From: Salinimicrobium flavum
GTDB lineage: Bacteria; Bacteroidota; Bacteroidia; Flavobacteriales; Flavobacteriaceae
Length of the DNA stretch: 64,000 bases
NCBI RefSeq assembly: GCF_042684505.1
Contig: NZ_JBHULT010000006.1
Location: forward strand, 310,001-374,000
Direction of reading: 5' to 3'
The notes under the pieces were generated by a model that worked only from the letters and a program-made list of their open reading frames with translations, searched no databases and was not told the DNA's origin. The stretch's first letter is position 1; every line of letters begins with the position of its first letter. Below are positions 15,983 through 23,412 of the stretch, piece after piece. A program made the position numbers and the translations under genes.

Positions 15983-17617
15983 TTATTCTTGTAGATAAAA
16001 TTTTAACAGTTTTGAAGTCGAGGAATCATGACCACGAACGTCATTTTCCTCAATTTCAGACAAAATATTGTCCGCTAGCTGTTTTCCTAATTCCACTCCC
16101 CATTGGTCATAACTGTATACATTCCAGATGATTCCCTGCACAAAGATCTGGTGCTCGTAGAGAGCTATGAGTTTCCCGAGGCTTGCGGGAGTTAGTTTCT
16201 CAATAAGGATAGTAGTAGTGGGCCTGTTGCCGGGAAAAGTCTTGAAGGGAAGCAATTTTTCAAGTTCTTCTTCACTAAGACCTTTCGAAGTAAGTTCCTT
16301 TCTAACTTCTTCGGAATTTTTTCCTGCCAGCAAAGCTTCGGTCTGGGCAAAGAAATTGGCCATTAGCTTGTTATGATGAGCTTTGTCATCGAAAAGGGAT
16401 TTTTTGAATCCGATGAAATCTGCAGGAATGAGTTTTGTACCCTGGTGAATAAGCTGAAAGAACGCATGCTGGGAATTTGTTCCCGGCTCCCCCCAGATAA
16501 TATTTCCGGTTTGATAAGTCACCTCTTTTCCTGAACGATCTACCCCTTTCCCATTGCTTTCCATGATCGCCTGCTGAAGATAAGCAGAAAATCTGTGCAG
16601 GTATTGAGTATAGGGAATGATAGCCTGGGTTTCGGCTTGATGGAAATTATTATACCATACCGTCAACAATGCCAATTGAACAGGAATGTTCTTTTCAAAC
16701 GGGGTCTCCCTGAAGTGTTGGTCCATAGCGTATGCCCCGTCAAGTAGTTTCTCGAAGCTATTAGGTCCTATCGATAAAGCAATAGAAAGGCCAACGGCAC
16801 TCCAAAGGGAGAAACGGCCGCCCACCCAGTCCCACATAGGGAAAATGTTTTCGGCTTCAATTCCAAATTCCTTTACTGCCTTAACATTGCTGGAAACGGC
16901 GACAAAGTGTTTGGCAACAGCTTCTGCAGGCGCTCTTTTGGTAAACCACTTTCTGATGGTGGTTGAATTTGCAAGTGTCTCCTGGGTTGAAAAGGATTTG
17001 GAAACGATTACAAACAATGTGGTTTCGGGGTCAAGGTCCTGAATGGTTTCATGAACATGATCCCCGTCTACGTTAGAAACAAAATGTACTTTAAGATGAT
17101 TTGTATAGTTCTTCAGGGCTTCTGTAACCATTACCGGACCCAGATCAGAACCACCTATCCCGATATTTACAATATCTGAAAAAGGTTTGCCTGTAAATCC
17201 TTTTCGGGAACCATCAATGACAGAGTTACTAAAACTGCGTATTTTTTCTTTTACCTTGAAAACTTCAGGGATCACATTTTCCCCATCCACCTCAACTTCA
17301 GTAGTATTTTTTTCCCGCAATGCGGTGTGCAAAACGGCGCGACCTTCTGTCCTGTTAATACGCCCGCCACCAAAATAATCGAAAATGGCCTCTTCCAGGC
17401 CAACTTCCTCTGCCAATTCTATCAACAGGTCCCGGGTTTCTTTTGTGATAAGATTTTTACTGTAATCTACATAGAAATCCTCCCACCGCAGGGTAAATTC
17501 ATCTGCCCTACCGGGATGGGATTCAAATTCACTTTTTAGCTTCAGGTCCTTAACAGCTTTAAAATGGTCTTCTAATTTTTTCCAGGCCTTGGTTTGGGTT
17601 GGGTTAGTGCTTTTCAT
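15983..17617 (-). CDS. pgi: Glucose-6-phosphate isomerase
   Basis: Interconverts glucose 6-phosphate and fructose 6-phosphate in glycolysis and gluconeogenesis. The protein is about 544 residues, the normal full-length type. The N-terminal SIS domain carries NIGIGGSDLGP (about 152-162) and SKSFSTQETLAN. The PROSITE-type signature DWVGGRFSLWSAVG lies at about 263-276, and ESNGKG and the C-terminal SYDQWGVELGK are conserved. Start: an in-frame TTG at 17623 precedes ATG 17617 by two codons, and I prefer the ATG. It follows the M23 peptidase gene by 6 bases, so it is probably the last gene of the DUF3108-TDO-M23-pgi operon. Confidence 0.97.
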   Translation of the reverse strand: MKSTNPTQTKAWKKLEDHFKAVKDLKLKSEFESHPGRADEFTLRWEDFYVDYSKNLITKETRDLLIELAEEVGLEEAIFDYFGGGRINRTEGRAVLHTALREKNTTEVEVDGENVIPEVFKVKEKIRSFSNSVIDGSRKGFTGKPFSDIVNIGIGGSDLGPVMVTEALKNYTNHLKVHFVSNVDGDHVHETIQDLDPETTLFVIVSKSFSTQETLANSTTIRKWFTKRAPAEAVAKHFVAVSSNVKAVKEFGIEAENIFPMWDWVGGRFSLWSAVGLSIALSIGPNSFEKLLDGAYAMDQHFRETPFEKNIPVQLALLTVWYNNFHQAETQAIIPYTQYLHRFSAYLQQAIMESNGKGVDRSGKEVTYQTGNIIWGEPGTNSQHAFFQLIHQGTKLIPADFIGFKKSLFDDKAHHNKLMANFFAQTEALLAGKNSEEVRKELTSKGLSEEELEKLLPFKTFPGNRPTTTILIEKLTPASLGKLIALYEHQIFVQGIIWNVYSYDQWGVELGKQLADNILSEIEENDVRGHDSSTSKLLKFYLQE

Positions 17618-17623
17618 TGTCAA

Positions 17624-18859
17624 TTAGATCTCTTTAAATTCAATATTCCCTAATTCGGCCTTTAAGGGTTCAATCGCTGCAAAATAGGACGGAATATATT
17701 TTTCTTCAATAGGCTCAGCGGAAGGTAAATTTTGCCGGAAGGGATCCACCTGCACCCCGTTCTTCCAGAAACGATAGCACACGTGTGGCCCTGTGGCAAG
17801 ACCTGTACTGCCCACATATCCTATGATATCCCCCTGCTTCACTCTTTGCCCCTGCTTCACTGCTCGTTTGGACATATGCAGGTATTGGGTAGTGTAGGTA
17901 TCATTGTGTTTCACTTTCACGTAATTCCCGTTTCCTGCGGTGTAGGAAGAAGCGATGATCACGCCATTGGCAGTACTCTTGATCGGCGTCCCATGGGCAG
18001 CGGCATAATCTGTTCCTTTATGGGCTTTCCAGCGTTTTTGCACGGGATGGAACCTGTTAGGACTAAAGCGGGATGAAATCCTAAAAAAATCTAATGGTGC
18101 TTTTAGGAAAAAACTCTGTAAAGGACGGGCCTTCTCATCATAGTAATCCCGGCCTCCGGCAACCGAATCTACCATAAAATTAAAGGCGTAATATGGTTTA
18201 TCCTGGTGATAAAAAACAGCAGCTTCAATACTCTCTATACCTGCATAAATACTGTCATTAATATATCTTTCGTGGTAAACCAGCTTAAACCTGTCCCCTT
18301 TCTGAAGCCTGAAAAAATCAATACTCCATTGATATATATTGCTCATTTCAAGAGCCAGTAAGTTACTAAGCCCTTCTTCCTGCATGGTTTCAGAGAGATT
18401 GGAATTGATCACTCCGGCTACAGTTCTCTTGGAGATAGTTACAGGTTTCTTTGCAGTGTAGGCATTGATAGTGTCCTTGATATCGACCACAGTATAGTTT
18501 ACCAGATCATTTTCGTAAATAAAAGCTTTCGGGGTTTTAGCAGAATCCCTGTCCTTCAGGATCACGTATGGTTTTCCTGTTCGCATCTTTCGGGGATTAA
18601 AAGTATCCCTGGATTTTTCTACGATTTCAAAGATCTTTCCGGGGTCTACTCCGTGGGTCCCAAGAATGATCCCAAAAGTATCTCCAGATCTTATGGTGTC
18701 ACGCACCACTTCATAATCGTTAAAAATAAACCCATACTCCTCCACTACCGGAGCGGCAGGTTCTTTAACAGTGTTATCGGCTATTTCCTCATTTTTGTGT
18801 TGGTCATTACAGGCCGTCAAGACCATCATCAACATTAGCAGGTAACTTAATCTTTTCAA
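17624..18859 (-). CDS. M23 family metallopeptidase lipoprotein
   Basis: A 411-residue envelope protein with lipoprotein signal MKRLSYLLMLMMVLTAC (lipid Cys17). A beta-rich middle region precedes the M23/LytM domain (about 270-375). Visible residues are His280 and Asp284 in HKGTDYA, His328 in YLHM and His359 in GPHVCYRFW. The second His of the usual HxH zinc ligand is replaced by Cys361. If active it would cut peptidoglycan cross-bridge peptides. The start is TTG at 18859: it overlaps the TGA of the upstream dioxygenase gene (TTGA), and the first in-frame ATG (codon 9) would remove the basic N-region of the signal peptide. Confidence 0.9.
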   Translation of the reverse strand: MKRLSYLLMLMMVLTACNDQHKNEEIADNTVKEPAAPVVEEYGFIFNDYEVVRDTIRSGDTFGIILGTHGVDPGKIFEIVEKSRDTFNPRKMRTGKPYVILKDRDSAKTPKAFIYENDLVNYTVVDIKDTINAYTAKKPVTISKRTVAGVINSNLSETMQEEGLSNLLALEMSNIYQWSIDFFRLQKGDRFKLVYHERYINDSIYAGIESIEAAVFYHQDKPYYAFNFMVDSVAGGRDYYDEKARPLQSFFLKAPLDFFRISSRFSPNRFHPVQKRWKAHKGTDYAAAHGTPIKSTANGVIIASSYTAGNGNYVKVKHNDTYTTQYLHMSKRAVKQGQRVKQGDIIGYVGSTGLATGPHVCYRFWKNGVQVDPFRQNLPSAEPIEEKYIPSYFAAIEPLKAELGNIEFKEI

Positions 18860-19827
18860 TTCGAATGCATTTTTTTGTTAAACGTTTCATCTACCCATTC
18901 CTTGCCCCATTCTTTCATCTCCTCCTCATTCCAAAGTTCAGGAAAAAAGGAAATGCGTTGGAAACTCGGTGGAAGAAAATCCTTCCAGTTCGTGCCTCCG
19001 GTAGCCGCAACAGCACCTTTCTTGCTCATTAGATAACGATGAGCAGCTCCAATATGCATTAGCAGCCAGTTAACGTTGACTGTTACGTCCAATGTACGCA
19101 ACGCCTCAATTAAATTTTTATTGTTTTTTTCTTCGGAAGAAAGTTGCTGATATATCTGATAGAGGGTTTTACTTTTTACCCTGTTGGCGAGTGCCAGGAA
19201 TTTAGGATCATATTCTTCCTCGAACTGTTTAAGGGTGAGGGTTTTTTCTCCCGAAGAAAGGTCGGTAGCACCCCTTTTCCAATAAATATTTTCATAAAGG
19301 TCTTCTATGGAAGCCTCTGGCGGCATGTTCTTCCGAATCTCCATGTGCACCAGGTTTTCCAGAGGAGTGGAGTATATTTCAATCATCCTGAATTGCCCTG
19401 ATTGGAAACCACTGGCAGGTAAAAGGGCCATCCTGAACTTCAGGAACTGCTCCCTCTCCATACCGCGAATCATGATATCAAAAGAACCCGTAAGCACTCT
19501 GAAATACCGAATAATTCGATTCAATTTTTCAGTAAAGAAAGGAACCGTAAGGTTTTCAGCTTCTACTATTTGTTTCTGTTCATGAATGATCAGCTTAAAG
19601 AAAAGCTCGGTGATCTGGTGGTACCCAATGAAGATCTCCTCATCAGGAAAATGTGTTTTTGTTTTCTGAAGGCTTAAAAGCGTATCCAGACTTATGTAAT
19701 CCCAATAGGTTAAGTAGCGGTCGTGAAGAAGGCCATCGAGATAGGAACCAAGGTCCTGACCGGAATTTTTAAATTTCTCTTCCAGTTGCCGGACTTTTTG
19801 GGCAATCTCGGGTGTAATTTCTTCCAT
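18856..19827 (-). CDS. kynA: Tryptophan 2,3-dioxygenase
   Basis: Haem dioxygenase that opens the tryptophan indole ring to N-formylkynurenine, the first step of the kynurenine pathway. The 323 residues show the family blocks YLTYWDYISLDTLLSLQ, the substrate-pocket EIFIGYHQITELFFK (His70), FRMALLPASGFQSGQFRMIE (Arg132 likely binds the carboxylate) and TGGTN near 277-281. His258 in WLLMH is the best candidate for the proximal haem ligand. The motif around the haem His is less canonical than in proteobacterial enzymes, but the overall pattern is clear. It lies 1 base after DUF3108 and overlaps the M23 gene by 4 bases, indicating one transcript. Confidence 0.9.
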   Translation of the reverse strand: MEEITPEIAQKVRQLEEKFKNSGQDLGSYLDGLLHDRYLTYWDYISLDTLLSLQKTKTHFPDEEIFIGYHQITELFFKLIIHEQKQIVEAENLTVPFFTEKLNRIIRYFRVLTGSFDIMIRGMEREQFLKFRMALLPASGFQSGQFRMIEIYSTPLENLVHMEIRKNMPPEASIEDLYENIYWKRGATDLSSGEKTLTLKQFEEEYDPKFLALANRVKSKTLYQIYQQLSSEEKNNKNLIEALRTLDVTVNVNWLLMHIGAAHRYLMSKKGAVAATGGTNWKDFLPPSFQRISFFPELWNEEEMKEWGKEWVDETFNKKMHSN

Positions 19828-19828
19828 T

Positions 19829-20602
19829 TTATTTCATTATAATTTTCAACGGATGTTTTAAGCCTTTAAAAGCATCCAAACTGGCATCCAGAGAACCTAC
19901 TGCCAGATCTGCTTTTATTTTTACCGGCATCCTGTTACCATCATCGCTTACCCAAATAGTCAGGCTTTCTTTTTCCTTGAAAACCCTGCCTGCCAGCACA
20001 TAAGGTTTGAACTTAAGCGCAGCAATATTACCCATTTTTGTTTTTACGACCTCCCTTCCGAGGAATTTTAACTTAAAATCGTGGTTCTCATTGTCGAAAA
20101 ACATATTGAGTGTCATCATCTCTCCAGGGGAAATATCGTCTACATTGAGATTGTTCCGAAGATAATAGAAGGAGGATAACATATCATGCACATTCTCCTG
20201 TACCGTAAAGGATTCATGTGTGTTATGCTTACGGTTAAAAACATGAGCCGTGTTGGAGCTATGGTCAAAATCTATCTGGATATCTTTGGTGTGGCCACCT
20301 TCATCAATTTGCCTGATGAACCTTAGGGGAGATCCCGTATTTTTATCTACAAAGGTCTCATAATTATCATCAACCTTAAAAAATAAATGTAGAAGGCCTG
20401 TAGATTTGCCTTTTCCCACCACATGATAAACAGGTTTATTTTTAAAAGTGGTTTCCTTTACTTCAAGGGTTGCAAAACTCGCATTGAAGACCCCGTAATG
20501 GATCCTGAACCTAAACCATTCACCATCAGCGAATGCCTGATGGGATTGGGCTGTCACATTTAAGACAACCAGGGAAATTATAATCGTAAATATCTTTTTC
20601 AT
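19829..20602 (-). CDS. DUF3108 domain-containing exported protein
   Basis: A 257-residue protein with signal peptide MKKIFTIIISLVVLNVTAQ. The remainder fits DUF3108: an opening GEWFRFRIHYGVFNASFATLEV, a central strand region with YHVVGKGKSTG, and a C-terminal SLTIWVSDDGNRMPVKIKADLAVGSLDASL. DUF3108 proteins are periplasmic beta-rich proteins related to LolA/LolB-like lipocalin folds, without a known enzymatic role. It is the first gene of the apparent operon with tryptophan dioxygenase, M23 peptidase and pgi; the functional connection is unclear. Confidence 0.85.
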   Translation of the reverse strand: MKKIFTIIISLVVLNVTAQSHQAFADGEWFRFRIHYGVFNASFATLEVKETTFKNKPVYHVVGKGKSTGLLHLFFKVDDNYETFVDKNTGSPLRFIRQIDEGGHTKDIQIDFDHSSNTAHVFNRKHNTHESFTVQENVHDMLSSFYYLRNNLNVDDISPGEMMTLNMFFDNENHDFKLKFLGREVVKTKMGNIAALKFKPYVLAGRVFKEKESLTIWVSDDGNRMPVKIKADLAVGSLDASLDAFKGLKHPLKIIMK

Positions 20603-20665
20603 GTAGGTATAGCTTAGTTTTCTTTATTTGGGTTACAATTACAATTTCTATTCCAAATGTATTAA

Positions 20666-20785
20666 AACAAAAAAACCCCGTCAAGGATGACGGGGTTTTA
20701 ATCTTCTTTAACCAACTAAAACTTAAATTATGAAAAAAATATTATTTTTTTCCAATTCTGGTAACCACTCCAAAATTGCGGTGCA
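20666..20785 (-). ncRNA. Candidate small RNA or leader RNA ending in a terminator
   Basis: On the minus strand a TTTTGCACC stretch (20780-20788), similar to a flavobacterial -7 box, is followed by about 80 untranslated bases. These include GGAGTGGTTACC, then GTTGGTTAAAGAAG, and finally the strong GC-rich terminator at 20669-20695. There is no ORF of note on this strand. It could be an independent sRNA of about 110 bases, the tail of the hpd transcript, or an attenuated leader of the DUF3108 operon. Not recognised as a known Rfam family. Confidence 0.3.
20669..20695 (-). terminator. Strong terminator downstream of hpd
   Basis: An 8-bp stem CCCCGTCA/TGACGGGG with loop of four bases. On the minus strand it is followed by a run of seven T. 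It is flanked by A and T runs, so it may also work on the plus strand. Confidence 0.9.
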
Positions 20786-20900
20786 AAAGTCCTTTAAATT
20801 TACATTAATCGCAATAGCAAAATGAACTTTAACTCAGAAGCTTATAAAAAGTGATATTTTTAAGTTTTATATTGGTTTGTATTTATAAATAACAATAAAA

Positions 20901-22037
20901 TTACAGAGTTCCCCTCAAAGTTTGCTCCCTCTCGATAGCTTCAAAAAGAGCTTTAAAATTACCTTTCCCGAAAGATTGGGCTCCTTTTCGCTGAATGATC
21001 TCAAAGAACATGGTTGGCCTGTCCAAAACCGGCTTTGTAAAGATCTGAAGTAAATAACCTTCATCATCACGGTCAATTAAGACTCCGAGTTCCTTTAAAG
21101 GGGCAAGATCTTCATCGATCTCTCCCACTCTGTCCAAAACATCGTCATAATATGCCTCAGGAACATAAAGGAATTCAACTCCGCGGTCCCTTAATTGGGT
21201 AACAGTCTCGATAATATTATCTGTAGCAACAGCGATATGCTGTACTCCGGCTCCGTTATAGAAATCAATATATTCTTCGATCTGTGATTTTTTCTTTCCT
21301 TCTGCTGGTTCATTAATAGGAAACTTTATCCTACCATTACCGTTACTCATTACCTTACTCATTAAAGCGGTATATTCTGTAGAAATATCTTTATCATCAA
21401 AAGATACCAGCTGTGCGAATCCCATAACCTTGGCATAGAATTCACACCACTTGTTCATTTCGTTCCACCCAACATTACCCACCATGTGGTCAATATATTT
21501 AAGGCCTACTTCATCTGCCTTAAAATGGGGTTTGTATGGTTTGTACCCGGGCAGGAATGGTCCCGAATAATTCTTTCTCTCCACAAAAAGGTGAACAGTT
21601 TCTCCATAGGTATGGATTCCGGAGATCACAACATGACCATTATCGTCCTTTAGTTCATATGGCTCCTTATATGACTTTGCGCCACGCTTTGTGGTTTCTT
21701 CGTAACTTTTACGTGCATCATCCACCCACAGGGCAACTACTTTTACTCCATCCCCATGTTTATTGATATGTTCATTGATCTCCCCTCCGGGTTTAATTGG
21801 AGAAGTCAACACTAACCTTATCTTGTCTTGTTGAAGAACATAAGATACCTGATCTTTGTTGCCGGTTTCAAGCCCTGAATATGCGACGGGTTGAAACCCC
21901 CATGCCTGCTGGTAATAGAATGCAGCCTGCTTGGCGTTTCCAACATAAAGTTCAACGAAGTCTGTACCTAACAACGGGAGGAAATCCTCTGCCTGGGGTA
22001 CTGTTTTTTTTATTTCTGCTGTGTTCTCTGTAGCCAT
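20901..22037 (-). CDS. hpd: 4-hydroxyphenylpyruvate dioxygenase
   Basis: Non-haem Fe(II) enzyme converting 4-hydroxyphenylpyruvate to homogentisate in tyrosine and phenylalanine breakdown. The 378 residues comprise two vicinal-oxygen-chelate domains. The iron ligands can be read as His184 (YIDHMVGN), His267 (VQHIAVATDNI) and Glu346 (FFEIIQRKG). The C-terminal helix with GNFKALFEAIEREQ is typical. It lies next to hmgA, the following enzyme of the pathway, in the same direction. The 95-base gap has its own -7 box, so hpd may be read both from the hmgA promoter and by itself. A strong terminator follows. Confidence 0.97.
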   Translation of the reverse strand: MATENTAEIKKTVPQAEDFLPLLGTDFVELYVGNAKQAAFYYQQAWGFQPVAYSGLETGNKDQVSYVLQQDKIRLVLTSPIKPGGEINEHINKHGDGVKVVALWVDDARKSYEETTKRGAKSYKEPYELKDDNGHVVISGIHTYGETVHLFVERKNYSGPFLPGYKPYKPHFKADEVGLKYIDHMVGNVGWNEMNKWCEFYAKVMGFAQLVSFDDKDISTEYTALMSKVMSNGNGRIKFPINEPAEGKKKSQIEEYIDFYNGAGVQHIAVATDNIIETVTQLRDRGVEFLYVPEAYYDDVLDRVGEIDEDLAPLKELGVLIDRDDEGYLLQIFTKPVLDRPTMFFEIIQRKGAQSFGKGNFKALFEAIEREQTLRGTL

Positions 22038-22098
22038 AATATTTTTTTTAAGGTTTTAAAAAAACCATACTTAATTTTCTGTTTCTAATTTTCCTGCC

Positions 22099-22106
22099 CA
22101 AACTTA
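22099..22106 (-). promoter_or_regulatory. Possible -7 promoter element of hpd
   Basis: Minus strand TAAGTTTG matches TAnnTTTG, 61 bases before the hpd ATG in the hmgA-hpd gap. No clear -33 element was found. Confidence 0.35.
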
Positions 22107-22132
22107 AGAAAGATATGGGAAGTGGGTTCGGG

Positions 22133-23293
22133 TTAATGATCCAGCCAGGATTTGTGGTAACTATCATCTGCAATTTCCATTGCGTCCTCAGTAATTTGCA
22201 GGGGTTTGAAAGTATCAACCATTACCGCCAGTTCCTCTGTCTCTGTCTGCCCAATGCTGCGCTCAACCGCTCCCGGGTGCGGGCCATGTGGAATCCCTGC
22301 AGGATGTAGGGAGATATGCCCTTTTTCAATATCATTCCTGCTCATAAAATCTCCGTCTACGTAATAGAGTACCTCATCACTGTCAATATTACTGTGGTTG
22401 TAAGGCGCCGGAATACTATCGGGATGGTAATCATACAACCTCGGCACAAAGGAACACACCACAAAAGCATCTGTCTCGAAAGTTTGGTGTACCGGTGGGG
22501 GTTGGTGTATCCTACCTGTTATAGGTTCGAAATCATGAATAGAAAAGGCATAAGGGTAATTGTAACCGTCATATCCAACTACATCAAAAGGATGTGAAGC
22601 ATAGATCATGTCATAGATCTGTCCCTGTTTTTTGACCTTCATAAGAAATTCCCCATTCTCGTCGTTTGTTTCCAGTTCGTAAGGTTGACGAAGGTCACGC
22701 TCGCAGAAGGGAGAATGCTCCAGCAGCTGCCCGAAATAGTTCCGGTAACGCTTTGGAGTATAAATAGGTCTTCTGGATTCCACGATGAACAACCTGTTAA
22801 CCTCATCATCAAAATCTATTTTATAGATAGTCCCACGGGGGATGACCAGGTAATCTCCATATTTGAAATCGAGGTTACCCAGATGGGTCCTGAGTTTTCC
22901 GGTACCCTGATGTATGAACAAAAGTTCGTCTGAATCTGAGTTTTTATAAAAATAATCCTTTGTAGATTGTTGCGGGGATGCCAGTACAATATCGACATCT
23001 GAATTGGTGAGTACGGTCTTTCTGCTCTGCAGATAATCTGGTTCAGGTTTTATATGGAATCCCTTAAATCTATAGGATTTGATATTGTGCTCTGCTGCTA
23101 TTTTAGGTCTGGCATTGTAGCTGCCTTTTATTTCTTTCACCTGTGTAGGCCGCTGCTCATGGTACATATTTGTTGACATTCCGTCGAAACCAATAGTACC
23201 GAACAATTGTTCATAATAAAGGCTGCCATCCGGTTTTTTGAACACCGTATGCCTTTTATGAGGTATTTTTCCGAGTTTATGATAAAATGGCAT
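22133..23293 (-). CDS. hmgA: Homogentisate 1,2-dioxygenase
   Basis: Fe(II) enzyme that opens the homogentisate ring to maleylacetoacetate. The 386-residue protein has the expected cupin architecture. GTGKLRTHLGNLDFKYGDYLVIPRGTIYKIDF forms the N-terminal cupin core. YNHSNIDSDEVLYYVDGDFMSR and SLHPAGIPHGPHPGAVE near the C-terminus carry the His and Glu iron ligands. It is somewhat shorter than proteobacterial HmgA (about 430 residues), as usual for Bacteroidota forms. ATG at 23293. A LacI-type palindrome lies 19 bases upstream. Fumarylacetoacetase, the next enzyme, is not in the window. Confidence 0.93.
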   Translation of the reverse strand: MPFYHKLGKIPHKRHTVFKKPDGSLYYEQLFGTIGFDGMSTNMYHEQRPTQVKEIKGSYNARPKIAAEHNIKSYRFKGFHIKPEPDYLQSRKTVLTNSDVDIVLASPQQSTKDYFYKNSDSDELLFIHQGTGKLRTHLGNLDFKYGDYLVIPRGTIYKIDFDDEVNRLFIVESRRPIYTPKRYRNYFGQLLEHSPFCERDLRQPYELETNDENGEFLMKVKKQGQIYDMIYASHPFDVVGYDGYNYPYAFSIHDFEPITGRIHQPPPVHQTFETDAFVVCSFVPRLYDYHPDSIPAPYNHSNIDSDEVLYYVDGDFMSRNDIEKGHISLHPAGIPHGPHPGAVERSIGQTETEELAVMVDTFKPLQITEDAMEIADDSYHKSWLDH

Positions 23294-23312
23294 GTTCTGA
23301 AATTTTAATTAA

Positions 23313-23324
23313 GAAAACGTTTGC
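23313..23324. promoter_or_regulatory. LacI-type operator candidate upstream of hmgA
   Basis: GAAAACGTTTGC matches the LacI/GalR-family core G-N-AAACGTTT-N-C exactly. On the minus strand it lies just downstream of a possible -7 box TATTATTG (23331-23338), a position suited to repression. Confidence 0.45.
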
Positions 23325-23412
23325 GACAGCCAATAATATCAGCAAGTGTCACAAAAAATTCGATTAATTACAAATATCTGAAATATTTACGGGAATTCCA
23401 GTTAAAGGAGGT

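Noticed and set aside
20730..20825. Plus-strand ORF of 31 codons starting MKKILFF in the hpd intergenic region
   Set aside because: It begins after a plausible flavobacterial start context, but it lies antisense to the candidate RNA, the residues after the first seven are not like a signal peptide or known protein, and it is too short to support without comparison.
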